From positions 1 through 13,959 of the forward strand of contig SYAK01000266.1 of the NCBI GenBank assembly GCA_005788935.1: DNA of 13,959 bases, given 5' to 3'. The notes under the pieces were generated by a model. The model had not been told where the DNA came from. It did not search any database and was given only the letters and a program-made list of their open reading frames with translations. Below are positions 1-6,786 of the stretch, one piece after another. Each line of letters starts with the position of its first letter. Within the stretch, counting starts at the first letter, position 1. The translations under genes and the position numbers were made by a program. Origin of the DNA: Pseudomonadota bacterium (lineage in GTDB: Bacteria > Myxococcota > UBA9042 > PHBI01).

Positions 1-303
1 CGGATCGGCTCGCCGCTGAATGGTGATTCAGTCGGTGTGTGCGCCGACGCCGCGATGGCCGAGTGAACGCGCCAAACCCGCCTGCAATGCGGCCGAACCC
101 CAAACCCTGGGATTGGCGCCGCCGGGGTGGTTGACGGCTGAACCGCGGATCGGCTCGCCGCTGAATGGTGATTCAGTCGGTGTGTGCGCCGACGCCGCGA
201 TGGCCGAGTGAACGCGCCAAACCCGCCTGCCATGGGGTCGAGCCCAAAACCCTGGGATTGGCGCCGCTGAGCCTGTGCCGCAAGCCGCTGAACGGTCATT
301 CAG
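1..303. repeat. Tandem 145-base repeat with hairpin ends
   Basis: Bases 1-85 recur without a mismatch at 146-230, a period of 145. After that the copies diverge but stay alignable to about 267. Each unit has a perfect hairpin CTGAAT-GGTG-ATTCAG (16-31 and 161-176). A third, degenerate hairpin (288-303, one stem mismatch) follows at a spacing of 127. The other half of the unit (71-120 and 216-265) has a core around CCCTGGGATTGG that reappears near 1701 and 1842. No convincing gene is seen here; the short reading frames across it simply repeat with the unit. It looks like a non-coding dispersed repeat (REP- or MITE-like) caught in a recent tandem duplication. The left boundary may lie outside the window. 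Confidence 0.85.
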
Positions 304-384
304 TCATGCCCAGGCGTCTCGCCAATCAACGCGTTGGATCGCATCACCCTCGCTTGCCAGGCCGATAACCTGCAGGCCCTTGGG

Positions 385-398
385 GGTGGGAACCCACC
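385..398. terminator. Palindrome downstream of the - strand module
   Basis: GGTGGG-AA-CCCACC is a perfect 6-base inverted repeat with a 2-base centre. It lies 37 bases past the stop codon of the - strand gene ending at 436. No T-tract follows on the - strand, so it is not a classical intrinsic terminator. It could be a U-tract-less terminator or a protein-binding palindrome. The position suits a terminator, but evidence is weak. Confidence 0.25.
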
Positions 399-435
399 AC
401 GCGACGAGGTCTCATGTTTCACGCAAGCGAGCGCT

Positions 436-696
436 TTACGCAATGGGCGTTCGGAGTGCCGCAGCGCACCGCTCGGCCGCGCGCGCCACCGCCTCCTGCT
501 CCCAGCGCTCGGAGGCCGCGTTCCACGCCTCGACGGTGCGGAACTTATGGACGCCCGGCACCATGCGTCGCGGCGCTCCGGCGGCCGCGATGGCGAGCAC
601 GTGTGCGACGGCCTCCCAGTCGACCCCTCGCTCGGCCCGCGCCGCCTCGGTCGCCTCGTTCATCGCCTCCACGCTGCGAAACCTGCGGACCGGCAT
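436..696 (-). CDS. Small partner protein of a nucleotidyltransferase (86 aa)
   Basis: This 86-residue protein has two copies of one short motif: R-F-R-S-V-E-A-M-N-E-A at about residues 5-15 and K-F-R-T-V-E-A-W-N-A-A at about 51-61. They are separated by a helical stretch, and the C-terminus is rich in Ala, Glu and Arg. Its ATG lies one base after the TGA of the upstream nucleotidyltransferase (TGA-G-ATG), so the two are probably translationally coupled. From memory, small proteins with a 'FRSVEEM' start sit beside such nucleotidyltransferases in myxobacterial genomes. Its function is unknown. By analogy with other nucleotidyltransferase pairs it could be the second half of a toxin-antitoxin-like module. 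The frame is intact although its partner is broken. The repeated motif supports a real protein. Confidence 0.7.
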   Translation of the reverse strand: MPVRRFRSVEAMNEATEAARAERGVDWEAVAHVLAIAAAGAPRRMVPGVHKFRTVEAWNAASERWEQEAVARAAERCAAALRTPIA

Positions 697-697
697 C

Positions 698-1171
698 TCA
701 GCCCTCCCCGAGGTCGAAGCGGGCCTGCAGTCTCAGCGCGTCGGCCTTGTCCTGAGGTCTCACGGTGTCGCGCTTCATCCGGTACAGTTGACGCGGCGTC
801 ACGACCGTCATCGGCACGCCCCGCCAGGTCGTCTCTGCCGCTTCGAGATCGTCGAAGGCGAAGGACTCCCTGAGGCGCGCGAGGATGTCGATGGCGAAGG
901 CGCCATCGGGTGTCACGCATTGAATCGCTGGATAATATCCCGAAAGATCGTCGGTGGAGAGCTCGTCGAGGCTCGGGTCGTCATCGAAGACGGCCTTCTA
1001 CGCGCGCCTCAGCTTCCCGACGTTCAGCGCGTCGGGCGAGATGAACAAATCAAGGCCCTGCGTGCCGCGCGCGAGGCCGTGGGCGTTCATTGCGACCGCG
1101 CCGACGACCTTGTAGCGGACCCCCTCGCGCCCGAGCGACGCGAGGATGCGGGTGATGAGGTCAACATCCAT
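698..1171 (-). pseudogene. Nucleotidyltransferase (AbiEii/MNT-like), disrupted by in-frame TAG
   Basis: Read from the ATG at 1171, one continuous frame encodes about 157 residues of a small nucleotidyltransferase-superfamily protein. The N-terminal part has the strand-helix V-V-G-x-V-A-M-N-A-H-G followed by a T-Q-G-L-D-L-F segment. The C-terminal part ends in the characteristic L-Y-R-M-K-R-D-T-V-R-P-Q-D-K-A-D. A TAG at 998-1000 (codon 58) interrupts the frame while homology continues unbroken on both sides. The first acidic residue of the expected D-x-D metal-binding pair is Gly (GGC where GAC is expected). Both lesions are compatible with single-base changes and suggest an inactive gene; a fragment of 72 residues could still start at the ATG at 916. 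It is followed after one base by its small partner. A sequencing error at the TAG cannot be excluded, but it would not explain the missing Asp. Confidence 0.75.
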
Positions 1172-1363
1172 GGCACACGCCTACGCCCGCTCGAGGCGCC
1201 CGACCAGAGCCCAGCCAGACGCTTCAAGCGCTGCTTCGAGGCGCCTTGGCGGTCGACACGCGGACGCAGCTCCGGCTGGGTGCGGTGCTCAGGCTCTGAA
1301 CCTGGCTGCCGGACATGGAGGCGTTGCTTCCCGCCGCGGCGTTCATTCTGCGATCCCTGTCAG

Positions 1364-1768
1364 ATGTCTCGCATGCACGCATCGCAAGTCACCGAAGCGG
1401 TTTCGGCCTGGTCTCTCCGGCTCGCGCTCGTGGCCGTCACTCTGGCCGTCTGCGACACCCTCGAGCCGCAGGAACCTCGCCGCCACCTCATCGAGGCCCC
1501 CGCACTCTGCGTCGTCGACAAGGACGACGCCGCCACGCTGTGCTGCCTGGGCGAGGTCTGCGCGGCGACCTGCGACGACGGCCTCAGGAAGGGTGACCAA
1601 ACCGATGTGGATTGCCGCAGCGACACCAGCGACGACGGTCCGTTGGACACCACCTGCGCCGACGGTGCTCGCGGCTGCGCCTCCAGCGCCGAGCGTTCGC
1701 GTCAAACCCGCCCGCCATGCGGTCGAACACCAAACCCCGGGATTGGCGTCGGCGTGGGCCACGACTGA
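1364..1768 (+). CDS. Cys-rich secreted protein remnant
   Basis: Starting at the ATG at 1364 (or 1373), the product has a hydrophobic segment L-R-L-A-L-V-A-V-T-L-A-V-C (residues 18-30). It looks like a secretion signal, with a poor lipobox because Val precedes the Cys. A Cys-rich region follows (C49, C60, C61, C66, C70, C84, C98, C105). Residues 70-84 fit C-x-D-G-x3-G-D-x-T-D-x-D-C, a degenerate form of the C-N-D-G-x-x-N-G-x-E-T-D-x-D-C-G-G motif known from large extracellular myxobacterial proteins. The last 22 or so residues (113-134) are translated from a copy of the dispersed repeat, so the original C-terminus was probably lost. I would treat it as a truncated gene. Upstream, 1172-1363 shows no recognisable gene. 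Confidence 0.4.
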   Translation: MSRMHASQVTEAVSAWSLRLALVAVTLAVCDTLEPQEPRRHLIEAPALCVVDKDDAATLCCLGEVCAATCDDGLRKGDQTDVDCRSDTSDDGPLDTTCADGARGCASSAERSRQTRPPCGRTPNPGIGVGVGHD

Positions 1769-1890
1769 CCCGGGACTCAGCTCGCGACTGAATCGTGATT
1801 CAGTCGGTCCGGGACCCAACGCCTCCGGCACCGAGGGTTGGCTTCAACCCAGCCTGCCATGCGGCAAAACCCCGAACCCTGGGATGTGGG
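1684..1890. repeat. Diverged copies of the dispersed hairpin repeat
   Basis: Two further copies of the element at 1-303 occur here. One core is at about 1701-1750 and another at about 1842-1889; both carry the G-C-C-A-T-G-C-G-G and C-C-C-x-G-G-G-A-T segments in the same order and orientation as the first cluster. The hairpin CTGAAT-CGTG-ATTCAG is intact at 1788-1803, followed by TCGGT as in the first cluster. Substitutions are far more frequent than between the two tandem copies, so these are older. Read on the - strand, the two cores would encode similar peptides (x-A-W-x-A-G-L-x-x-T-L-G-A-G-G), which only reflects the shared sequence. Confidence 0.75.
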
Positions 1891-2095
1891 GTACGGGCGG
1901 AGGCGGCCGTGGCGAGGGCGTCAGGCAGCGCGATGCGGTGGTTCGTGGCCGGGCCGTTGACCATCTGGAAGCGCTTGCGGGCTGTGCTGCGCCCCGGCCC
2001 TCCTCCAGAACGGCGACGCCAAGCGCGGGGCTGGCATGCGACGCTGGTCGCGACGGCCATGACCGCGGGGCGCGAGCTGTGTTAAAGGCGGCGCC
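1769..2095. other. Gene-free stretch before the helicase
   Basis: Apart from the repeat copies ending near 1890, I see no recognisable gene in these 327 bases. Open frames on both strands lack family resemblance. Just before the helicase ATG lies TTAAAGG (2082-2088), the only AT-rich patch. It could hold a weak -10 element, but no convincing -35 is present. Confidence 0.5.
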
Positions 2096-3862
2096 ATGGC
2101 CGAACTCCGCCCACGTCGCACCGTCTCCGTCGCGCCGACGCGCACTGTCAGCGCGGCCCGCAAGCCTGCGTCACGCCCGCTGAGGGCCTGGGTCCTCGAC
2201 GTGCCGTTCGCGATGCGCGGGGCGGCTCGCGAGCATGGGGCGCGCTGGGACGCGGAACATCGGGTGTGGCTCTATCGCGGCGTGACCCTGCCGCACGGAC
2301 TTGCGCCGATGGCGGCCCAGCCGTGGTCGCTCGAGGCGCGGGCCGAGCGGGCCTTGAACAAGGGGCTCATCCCGAACTCCGAGGCCGCTCCGCGGACGAT
2401 GACGCCGCGCCCGCACCAGCAAGCCGGCGTCGCAGCCATCCACGCCGCCCACGCAGCCGAGCTCGGGGGCTTCCTGCTAGCCGACGACGTGGGGCTCGGC
2501 AAGACGCTGACGGCCTGGGCGGCGATCGACGGGCTGCCGGACATGGCCACCGTCCTCATCGTCTGCCCGCTCGCGGTCGTGGCCCACTGGCGCCGCACCA
2601 TCGCAGCGTGGGGGGACGGCGAGCGGGACATCGTCATCCTGAACTACGAGCGCCTCGGCAAGCTCTTCGAGGTCGAAGACGACGCGCGCGGCAAGGTGAA
2701 ATCGGCGCGGGGGCTTGCGCGCCGGGGTCACGCCGAGCAATTTGATACCATCATTTGGGACGAGAGCCATCGCCTGAAGAACCCGACCGCGGCCCGCTCG
2801 AAGTTCGCGGCCAAGCTCGGGGCCGAGGCGCGGTTCGTGCTCTGGCTGTCGGCGACGGCGGGGCAGAACCCGCTCGAGCTCTCGTATCTGGCGCCGCTGC
2901 TCGCGCGCAGCACCGGGACGAGCGCCCGCTCGCTGAAGGACTTCGAGGCCTGGTGCGCCAGGATCGACCTCGGGGTCACCCGCGGGGCCTTCGGGCGCTG
3001 GGACTGGCGCGGCGACGCGGCCGACTGCGAGCGCGTGCGCGGGCTGCTCTTCGACCCGGGCAAGACGGGGGCCGCTGCGGGGCTCAGGCGCCGTCCCGAG
3101 GACATCGTGGGCTGGCCCGAGCTCAACCGCATCCTGACACCGCTCGCCCTCGACGCCGAGGGGAAGGCGCTCTACCAGACGGCGTGGGAGGCCTTCCGCG
3201 ACGCCCTCGCACAGGCCCGCGAAGGCGCTCCCGCGGACCGCGACCCCGCGCCGCGTACGGGGCGACGCAGCGCGAGCGAGCTGAAAGCCTTGCGCGACGC
3301 CGCCTCGAACCGGCTCACCGCCACGCTGCGGCTGCGCCAGAAGGCGTCTCTGCTGCGTGTTCCGGGTACGATCGACCTCGCGCTCGAGCTGCTCGAGGCG
3401 AGGCTGCGGGTCGCCATCTCGGTGGGGTTCATTGAGACCCTCGAGGCCATCGCGGCGGCGCTCGCGGCCGAGGGGGTCCGCGCCGAAGTCATCGCGGGTG
3501 CGAGCACCGCCACCGAGCGGGAGGCCGCCCGCCTGCGCTTTCAGCGTGGCGAGACCCCCGTCGTGCTGTTCACGGTCGAGGAGGGCATCTCGCTCCATCA
3601 GGGCGAACACGAGGACGTCCCTCGGGCGCTCGTCATCCACGACCTGCGCTGGTCGGCCATCCAGATGGCGCAGATCGAGGGCCGCTGTCATCGCGACGGG
3701 CGCTTCGCACAGGCCTACTGGACGTTCGCCGAAGACACACTCGAGGAGCAAATCGCAGGCATTGTGTGCCGACGCATCCAGGCGATGAAGGGCATGATCG
3801 GCGACGACACCGAGACCTTGAAGGAAATCGAGCGGCTCCTCGAGGCGAACGCGCTCGGATGA
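2096..3862 (+). CDS. SNF2-family DEAD/DEAH helicase with DUF5710-like N-terminus
   Basis: The 588-residue protein is an ATP-dependent DNA translocase/helicase of superfamily 2. Residues about 33-62 (V-P-F-A-M-R-G-A-A-R-E-H-G-A-R-W-D) match the DUF5710 fold often attached to DNA-processing proteins of mobile elements. The helicase core follows: Q-motif-like R-P-H-Q-Q (105-109), Walker A D-D-V-G-L-G-K-T (130-137), Walker B D-E-S-H (222-225), motif III S-A-T (252-254), a motif V-like V-E-E-G-I-S-L-H (494-501) and motif VI Q-x-x-Q-I-E-G-R-C-H-R (523-533). All key residues are present, so it should be active. The compact core and the A-T-A-G-Q-N-P-L-E-L-S-Y-L segment resemble helicases of tailed phages and integrative elements. 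No other phage gene is nearby, and the decayed repeat region sits just upstream, so it may be a relic or a solitary acquisition. The ATG at 2096 is preceded by no clear ribosome binding site. Confidence 0.88.
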   Translation: MAELRPRRTVSVAPTRTVSAARKPASRPLRAWVLDVPFAMRGAAREHGARWDAEHRVWLYRGVTLPHGLAPMAAQPWSLEARAERALNKGLIPNSEAAPRTMTPRPHQQAGVAAIHAAHAAELGGFLLADDVGLGKTLTAWAAIDGLPDMATVLIVCPLAVVAHWRRTIAAWGDGERDIVILNYERLGKLFEVEDDARGKVKSARGLARRGHAEQFDTIIWDESHRLKNPTAARSKFAAKLGAEARFVLWLSATAGQNPLELSYLAPLLARSTGTSARSLKDFEAWCARIDLGVTRGAFGRWDWRGDAADCERVRGLLFDPGKTGAAAGLRRRPEDIVGWPELNRILTPLALDAEGKALYQTAWEAFRDALAQAREGAPADRDPAPRTGRRSASELKALRDAASNRLTATLRLRQKASLLRVPGTIDLALELLEARLRVAISVGFIETLEAIAAALAAEGVRAEVIAGASTATEREAARLRFQRGETPVVLFTVEEGISLHQGEHEDVPRALVIHDLRWSAIQMAQIEGRCHRDGRFAQAYWTFAEDTLEEQIAGIVCRRIQAMKGMIGDDTETLKEIERLLEANALG

Positions 3863-3871
3863 CCCACCTTG

Positions 3872-3894
3872 ACGCACGTGATGACGTGATGCGT
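3872..3894. repeat. Tandem ACGTGATG pair inside a short inverted repeat
   Basis: Ten bases after the helicase stop codon, ACGTGATG occurs twice in direct succession (3876-3883, 3884-3891), framed by the arms ACGCA and TGCGT. It could be a small operator or a weak terminator. There is no T-tract. The rest of the 191-base gap to 4054 contains no gene I can support. Confidence 0.3.
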
Positions 3895-4018
3895 GCACCG
3901 CACCAGCCGACGCCCTGACCGCCGGATCCCAGCGTCAACCCACGCCCAACCCCAGGCCACGCGCCGCCAGGCGGCCCGCCGCGATCGCCCCAGGTCACGC
4001 TGCGAGGAGGCCCCTTGC

Positions 4019-4047
4019 TTGCGGACCGCGCCCGGACCCGCTAGCGT
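4019..4047 (+). promoter_or_regulatory. Putative promoter, leaderless for the SDR-fold gene
   Basis: TTGCGG (4019-4024) and TAGCGT (4042-4047) are separated by 17 bases. TAGCGT fits the TANNNT -10 consensus and ends 6 bases before the ATG at 4054. Transcription would then start at or next to the A of the start codon, giving a leaderless mRNA. No Shine-Dalgarno sequence lies just before this ATG, which agrees. Confidence 0.5.
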
Positions 4048-4053
4048 CCGTCC

Positions 4054-5055
4054 ATGGCCACAGCGAAGCCCACGACGCAGCCGAGACAGCCCGAGGCAGC
4101 CGCCTTCCCGGTCGCGCTGCTGACCGGCAGCGATCACAGCCCGGGGCGCGAGACCGCGCTCGCGCTCGCGCGCGCCGGATTCAAGGTCTGGGCCGTCGTA
4201 CCGTCGGCCGAGGACGCCGCCATCCTCGCGCGGGAGGCCCGCGGCCTCGCGCTGATGCCGGTCGTGCTCGACGTGACGGACGGGCGCGACCGGGCCCGCG
4301 TAGTCGCCGACATCGTGGACATCGACGGCCGCCTCGACGCCCTCATCCTCGACGTCGCTACGACCCTCGAAGGTCCCCTCGCGCTGCTGTCCGACAATGA
4401 GGTCTTCCAGCTCTTCGATCGCAACGTCCTCGCGACCTTCGGCTTCATCCGGGACACCCTTCCGCTGCTCAAGGCCGCACCGCGCGGGCGGATCATCGCC
4501 TTCTCGCCGCTCTCGGGCGACCTCGCCATCCCGGGGATGGGGGCCGCCTCGGCCGCCCGCTTCGCCCTCGACGCGCTCTTCTCGGCCTGGCGCACCGAGC
4601 TCGGCGCTGACGGGATCGCGCTGACGCTGCTCGAGACCGGCCCTGTCCGCTCCGAGCCCGCCCGCCCCGCCAGCCTGTCGGCCCGCGCCGCCGCCGAGGC
4701 CCGCGAGGATGGTCCGTGGCGGCCGTTCATCGCCCGCTTTCTGGCGCTGCGGCTCGCGATGATGACCCGCGCCCTGCCTCCCTCCGACGTCGCCGAGGCC
4801 CTCGTGACGCTCGCGGCGACCGAGTCCCCGCCACAGCAGCTGTCGCTCGGCGGCCCGAGCCGCACCCGGCGCGTCCTGCAGGCGCTCTTGCCAGCCCGCG
4901 CCCTGCAGCGCCTGGTCGGGGTCGTCTTCACGCCAAGCGTTCCGACGCAGCCCGCCGCCGCGCCGACCCCCGACACCGGCCGCCCGACACCGACCCCGCG
5001 ACCGAGCCCTCGCTGGGGGGGCCGCCCACGGGCCGTGCCGCCCGCCAAACTCTGA
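4054..5055 (+). CDS. SDR-fold protein lacking the catalytic triad (probable pseudoenzyme)
   Basis: The 333-residue protein has the fold signature of classical short-chain dehydrogenases. It shows an N-terminal Rossmann strand with V-A-L-L-T-G-S (27-33), an L-D-V-T-D segment, an N retained in F-D-R-N-V-L (about 125-130), G-R-I-I-A-F-S-P-L-S-G (145-155), and G-A-A-S-A-A-R-F-A-L (163-172) before a typical helix and E-T-G-P-V. The active site is gone. The Ser position is Pro152, the Tyr is Ala165 and the Lys is Arg169; the middle Gly of T-G-x3-G-x-G is Ser and N-N-A-G is absent. Tyr to Ala and Lys to Arg (AAG to CGC) need at least two base changes each, so this is not a reading error. The C-terminus (about 290-333) is Pro/Arg-rich and probably disordered; a run of seven G falls in it near 5015. 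It is first of four close-packed genes. A structural or regulatory role is more likely than oxidoreduction. Confidence 0.8.
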   Translation: MATAKPTTQPRQPEAAAFPVALLTGSDHSPGRETALALARAGFKVWAVVPSAEDAAILAREARGLALMPVVLDVTDGRDRARVVADIVDIDGRLDALILDVATTLEGPLALLSDNEVFQLFDRNVLATFGFIRDTLPLLKAAPRGRIIAFSPLSGDLAIPGMGAASAARFALDALFSAWRTELGADGIALTLLETGPVRSEPARPASLSARAAAEAREDGPWRPFIARFLALRLAMMTRALPPSDVAEALVTLAATESPPQQLSLGGPSRTRRVLQALLPARALQRLVGVVFTPSVPTQPAAAPTPDTGRPTPTPRPSPRWGGRPRAVPPAKL

Positions 5056-5089
5056 CGCCCGCATCCTCTCGACACCCGGAGCCGCCTCC

Positions 5090-5698
5090 ATGGCCAAGAC
5101 GCCCTCGAACATGGTTCCCCTCGGCACGCCCGCGCCCGACTTCTCCCTGCCCGACGCACGCGCCTTCGCGACCGGGGCCACGCTGTCGGATTTGCCGCGC
5201 GTGTCCCGCTCGGACCTCGACGGCGCCCCGGCACTTCTGGTAATGTTCGTCTGCAATCACTGCCCGTTCGTGGTCCATATCCGCACGCCGCTCGCGCGCC
5301 TCGCGCGGGCCTGGCAAGATCGAGGCGTCGCTGTCGTGGCCATCGCGAGCAACGACTTCGCCCGATATCCCCAAGACGGCCCCGAGGCCATGGCGGCCCT
5401 CGCGCGCGAACTCGACCTGTCCTTCCCCTACCTCGTCGACGCCGACCAGCGCGTCGCGACGGCCTACCAGGCCGCCTGCACGCCTGACTTCTTCCTGTAC
5501 GACAGCGCCCGCCGCCTCGTGTACCGGGGGCAGCTCGACAGCGCGCGCCCCGGCAACGACGTGCCCGTGACTGGCGAGGACCTTGGTCGCGCCATCGAGG
5601 CGGTCCTGACGGGGGCCCCGCCGCTCGCCGAGCAGACCCCAAGCCTTGGCTGCAACATCAAGTGGCGCCCCGGCCACGAGCCGCCCTGGTTCGGCTGA
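5090..5698 (+). CDS. Thioredoxin-fold protein, peroxiredoxin-like-1 family
   Basis: The 202-residue protein belongs to the AhpC/TSA-like thioredoxin family with a PRX_like1 domain, and the whole chain matches it. P-A-P-D-F-S-L-P (14-21) begins the domain, V-C-N-H-C-P-F-V (54-61) holds the redox pair C55/C58, and A-I-A-S-N-D (84-89) and A-A-C-T-P-D-F-F (128-135) are family hallmarks. The chain ends in the typical Y-R-G-Q-L-D-S-A-R-P-G-N, P-V-T-G-E-D-L and G-C-N-I-K-W-R-P-G. It is full length, has no signal peptide and is presumably cytoplasmic. Its physiological substrate is not established for the family; thiol-disulfide exchange or peroxide reduction is likely. A clear ribosome binding site, GGAG (5078-5081), lies 8 bases before the ATG. 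It follows the SDR-fold gene after 34 bases, suggesting a shared transcript. Confidence 0.9.
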   Translation: MAKTPSNMVPLGTPAPDFSLPDARAFATGATLSDLPRVSRSDLDGAPALLVMFVCNHCPFVVHIRTPLARLARAWQDRGVAVVAIASNDFARYPQDGPEAMAALARELDLSFPYLVDADQRVATAYQAACTPDFFLYDSARRLVYRGQLDSARPGNDVPVTGEDLGRAIEAVLTGAPPLAEQTPSLGCNIKWRPGHEPPWFG

Positions 5699-5727
5699 GC
5701 CACGGTCACCCGCGCGAGTCCGTCACG

Positions 5728-6777
5728 ATGCCCCCAGCCAACGCCACCCAGCCGCTCGTCACTTGCAGCCTCGACGGCGTCATCGGCGGGGCCGCTGCCT
5801 ATCGCCCCGTCGAGCCGTGGGAGCGGGGCTGGGGCTCGCCGCTCACGCCCGTCCTGTGCTCGAACGTGCGGTGCCTCGCGTGTGCCACCCCGGTTCGCGC
5901 AGTGCTCGGACACGCCCTGCCCGAAGGCCTGTGGCGGTCCATCGACTTCGCGGGACGCCTCAAGCCCATCCCCGAGCTGTTGCGACTCGTCTCGGCGCCC
6001 GCGGTCCGCACGTGGATGTGCGCCTGCCGGACCGTCTCGCTCGACGCGGCGCACCCCCTCGCCCATGGCGTCCTCGTGTCCCCCGAGGCCGGACGCCTGC
6101 GTCTGCCCTGGCGGTGCGCTGGGCACCTCCCGCCACCCACCAACGCCACGCTTGACGGGCATCTGTTACCGACAGACCCGACGGCTTGGTTCGCACACGT
6201 CGACGCCCTCGTCCTCGGCGAGACACCCGCCCCGACGCGCCGGCGCTCGGTGCATGACGTGTCCCACCCGGCCTTCCAGCTCGCGCATCGCCTCGTCCAT
6301 CTGTCCGACGGACGCCTGCAGCGGGCGCTCGGCGAGCGAGTGGCGCGGACCTGGCTGACAGCGCTCGAGACCCGACCGAGACAGGTCGCGGTCGACCTTT
6401 ACCGCCTGCTGCCGCGCTTCTTCGGAAGCGAGGGCCTCGCGGTGGCGCTCGCCGAGGACGCAGAGGCCTTCGACACGCGCGTGACGGCGCCCGACGGGGA
6501 GCCGCTCGGCCGTCGCCTGCGTCTCGCGTGTGCAACCCAGGTCCAGCGCCTCCCGGACCGGGCGATGCTCGACGCGATGCGGCAGGACCTGTCGCGAACA
6601 CCCAAGTCTCGCTTGCATGGCCTCGATTACGGGGACTCCGCCCTCGTCGACGCGCTCGCCCGGCTCGACCCCGACTGGCTGCGCGCCGCGGGTCCAGAGC
6701 TCGCGCACGCGCGCCGCGACCTCCCGACGGAGGTCCGCGCGAACCTCGCGCGCCTGCACCCCTCTCCGTCCGCCTGA
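5728..6777 (+). CDS. Unrecognised protein with Cys/His clusters (349 aa)
   Basis: I do not recognise this family. I chose the ATG at 5728, 29 bases after the preceding stop; an in-frame ATG at 5662 would overlap that gene heavily. The N-terminal third carries possible metal-binding groups: C-x4-C-x2-C at C44, C49 and C52, then C98-A-C100 and C130-x2-H133, together enough ligands for one or two zinc sites. The C-terminal two thirds (about 165-349) look alpha-helical, rich in Leu, Ala and Arg, without Cys clusters. There are no signal peptide or transmembrane segments. It sits between the peroxiredoxin-like gene and the B3/B4 gene with a 9-base gap to the latter, so it is probably co-transcribed. 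GC-rich codon use matches the neighbours, supporting a real gene. Confidence 0.75.
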   Translation: MPPANATQPLVTCSLDGVIGGAAAYRPVEPWERGWGSPLTPVLCSNVRCLACATPVRAVLGHALPEGLWRSIDFAGRLKPIPELLRLVSAPAVRTWMCACRTVSLDAAHPLAHGVLVSPEAGRLRLPWRCAGHLPPPTNATLDGHLLPTDPTAWFAHVDALVLGETPAPTRRRSVHDVSHPAFQLAHRLVHLSDGRLQRALGERVARTWLTALETRPRQVAVDLYRLLPRFFGSEGLAVALAEDAEAFDTRVTAPDGEPLGRRLRLACATQVQRLPDRAMLDAMRQDLSRTPKSRLHGLDYGDSALVDALARLDPDWLRAAGPELAHARRDLPTEVRANLARLHPSPSA

Positions 6778-6786
6778 GACCCCGAC

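Noticed and set aside
1..303. Possible CRISPR array
   Set aside because: The repeats are about 145 bases apart with no short identical repeat/variable spacer pattern, and no cas gene is present.
275..1768. Long + strand open frame of 497 codons
   Set aside because: Most of it is antisense to the nucleotidyltransferase module, whose - strand products have family motifs. Only the part from 1364 looks protein-like.
1800..2060. 86-codon - strand frame
   Set aside because: Half of it is repeat sequence and the rest has no recognisable similarity.
1146..2183. + strand open frame of 345 codons
   Set aside because: Its composition is Ala/Pro/Arg-rich with no motif. It overlaps the Cys-rich frame, the repeats and the helicase start, a common artefact in very GC-rich DNA.
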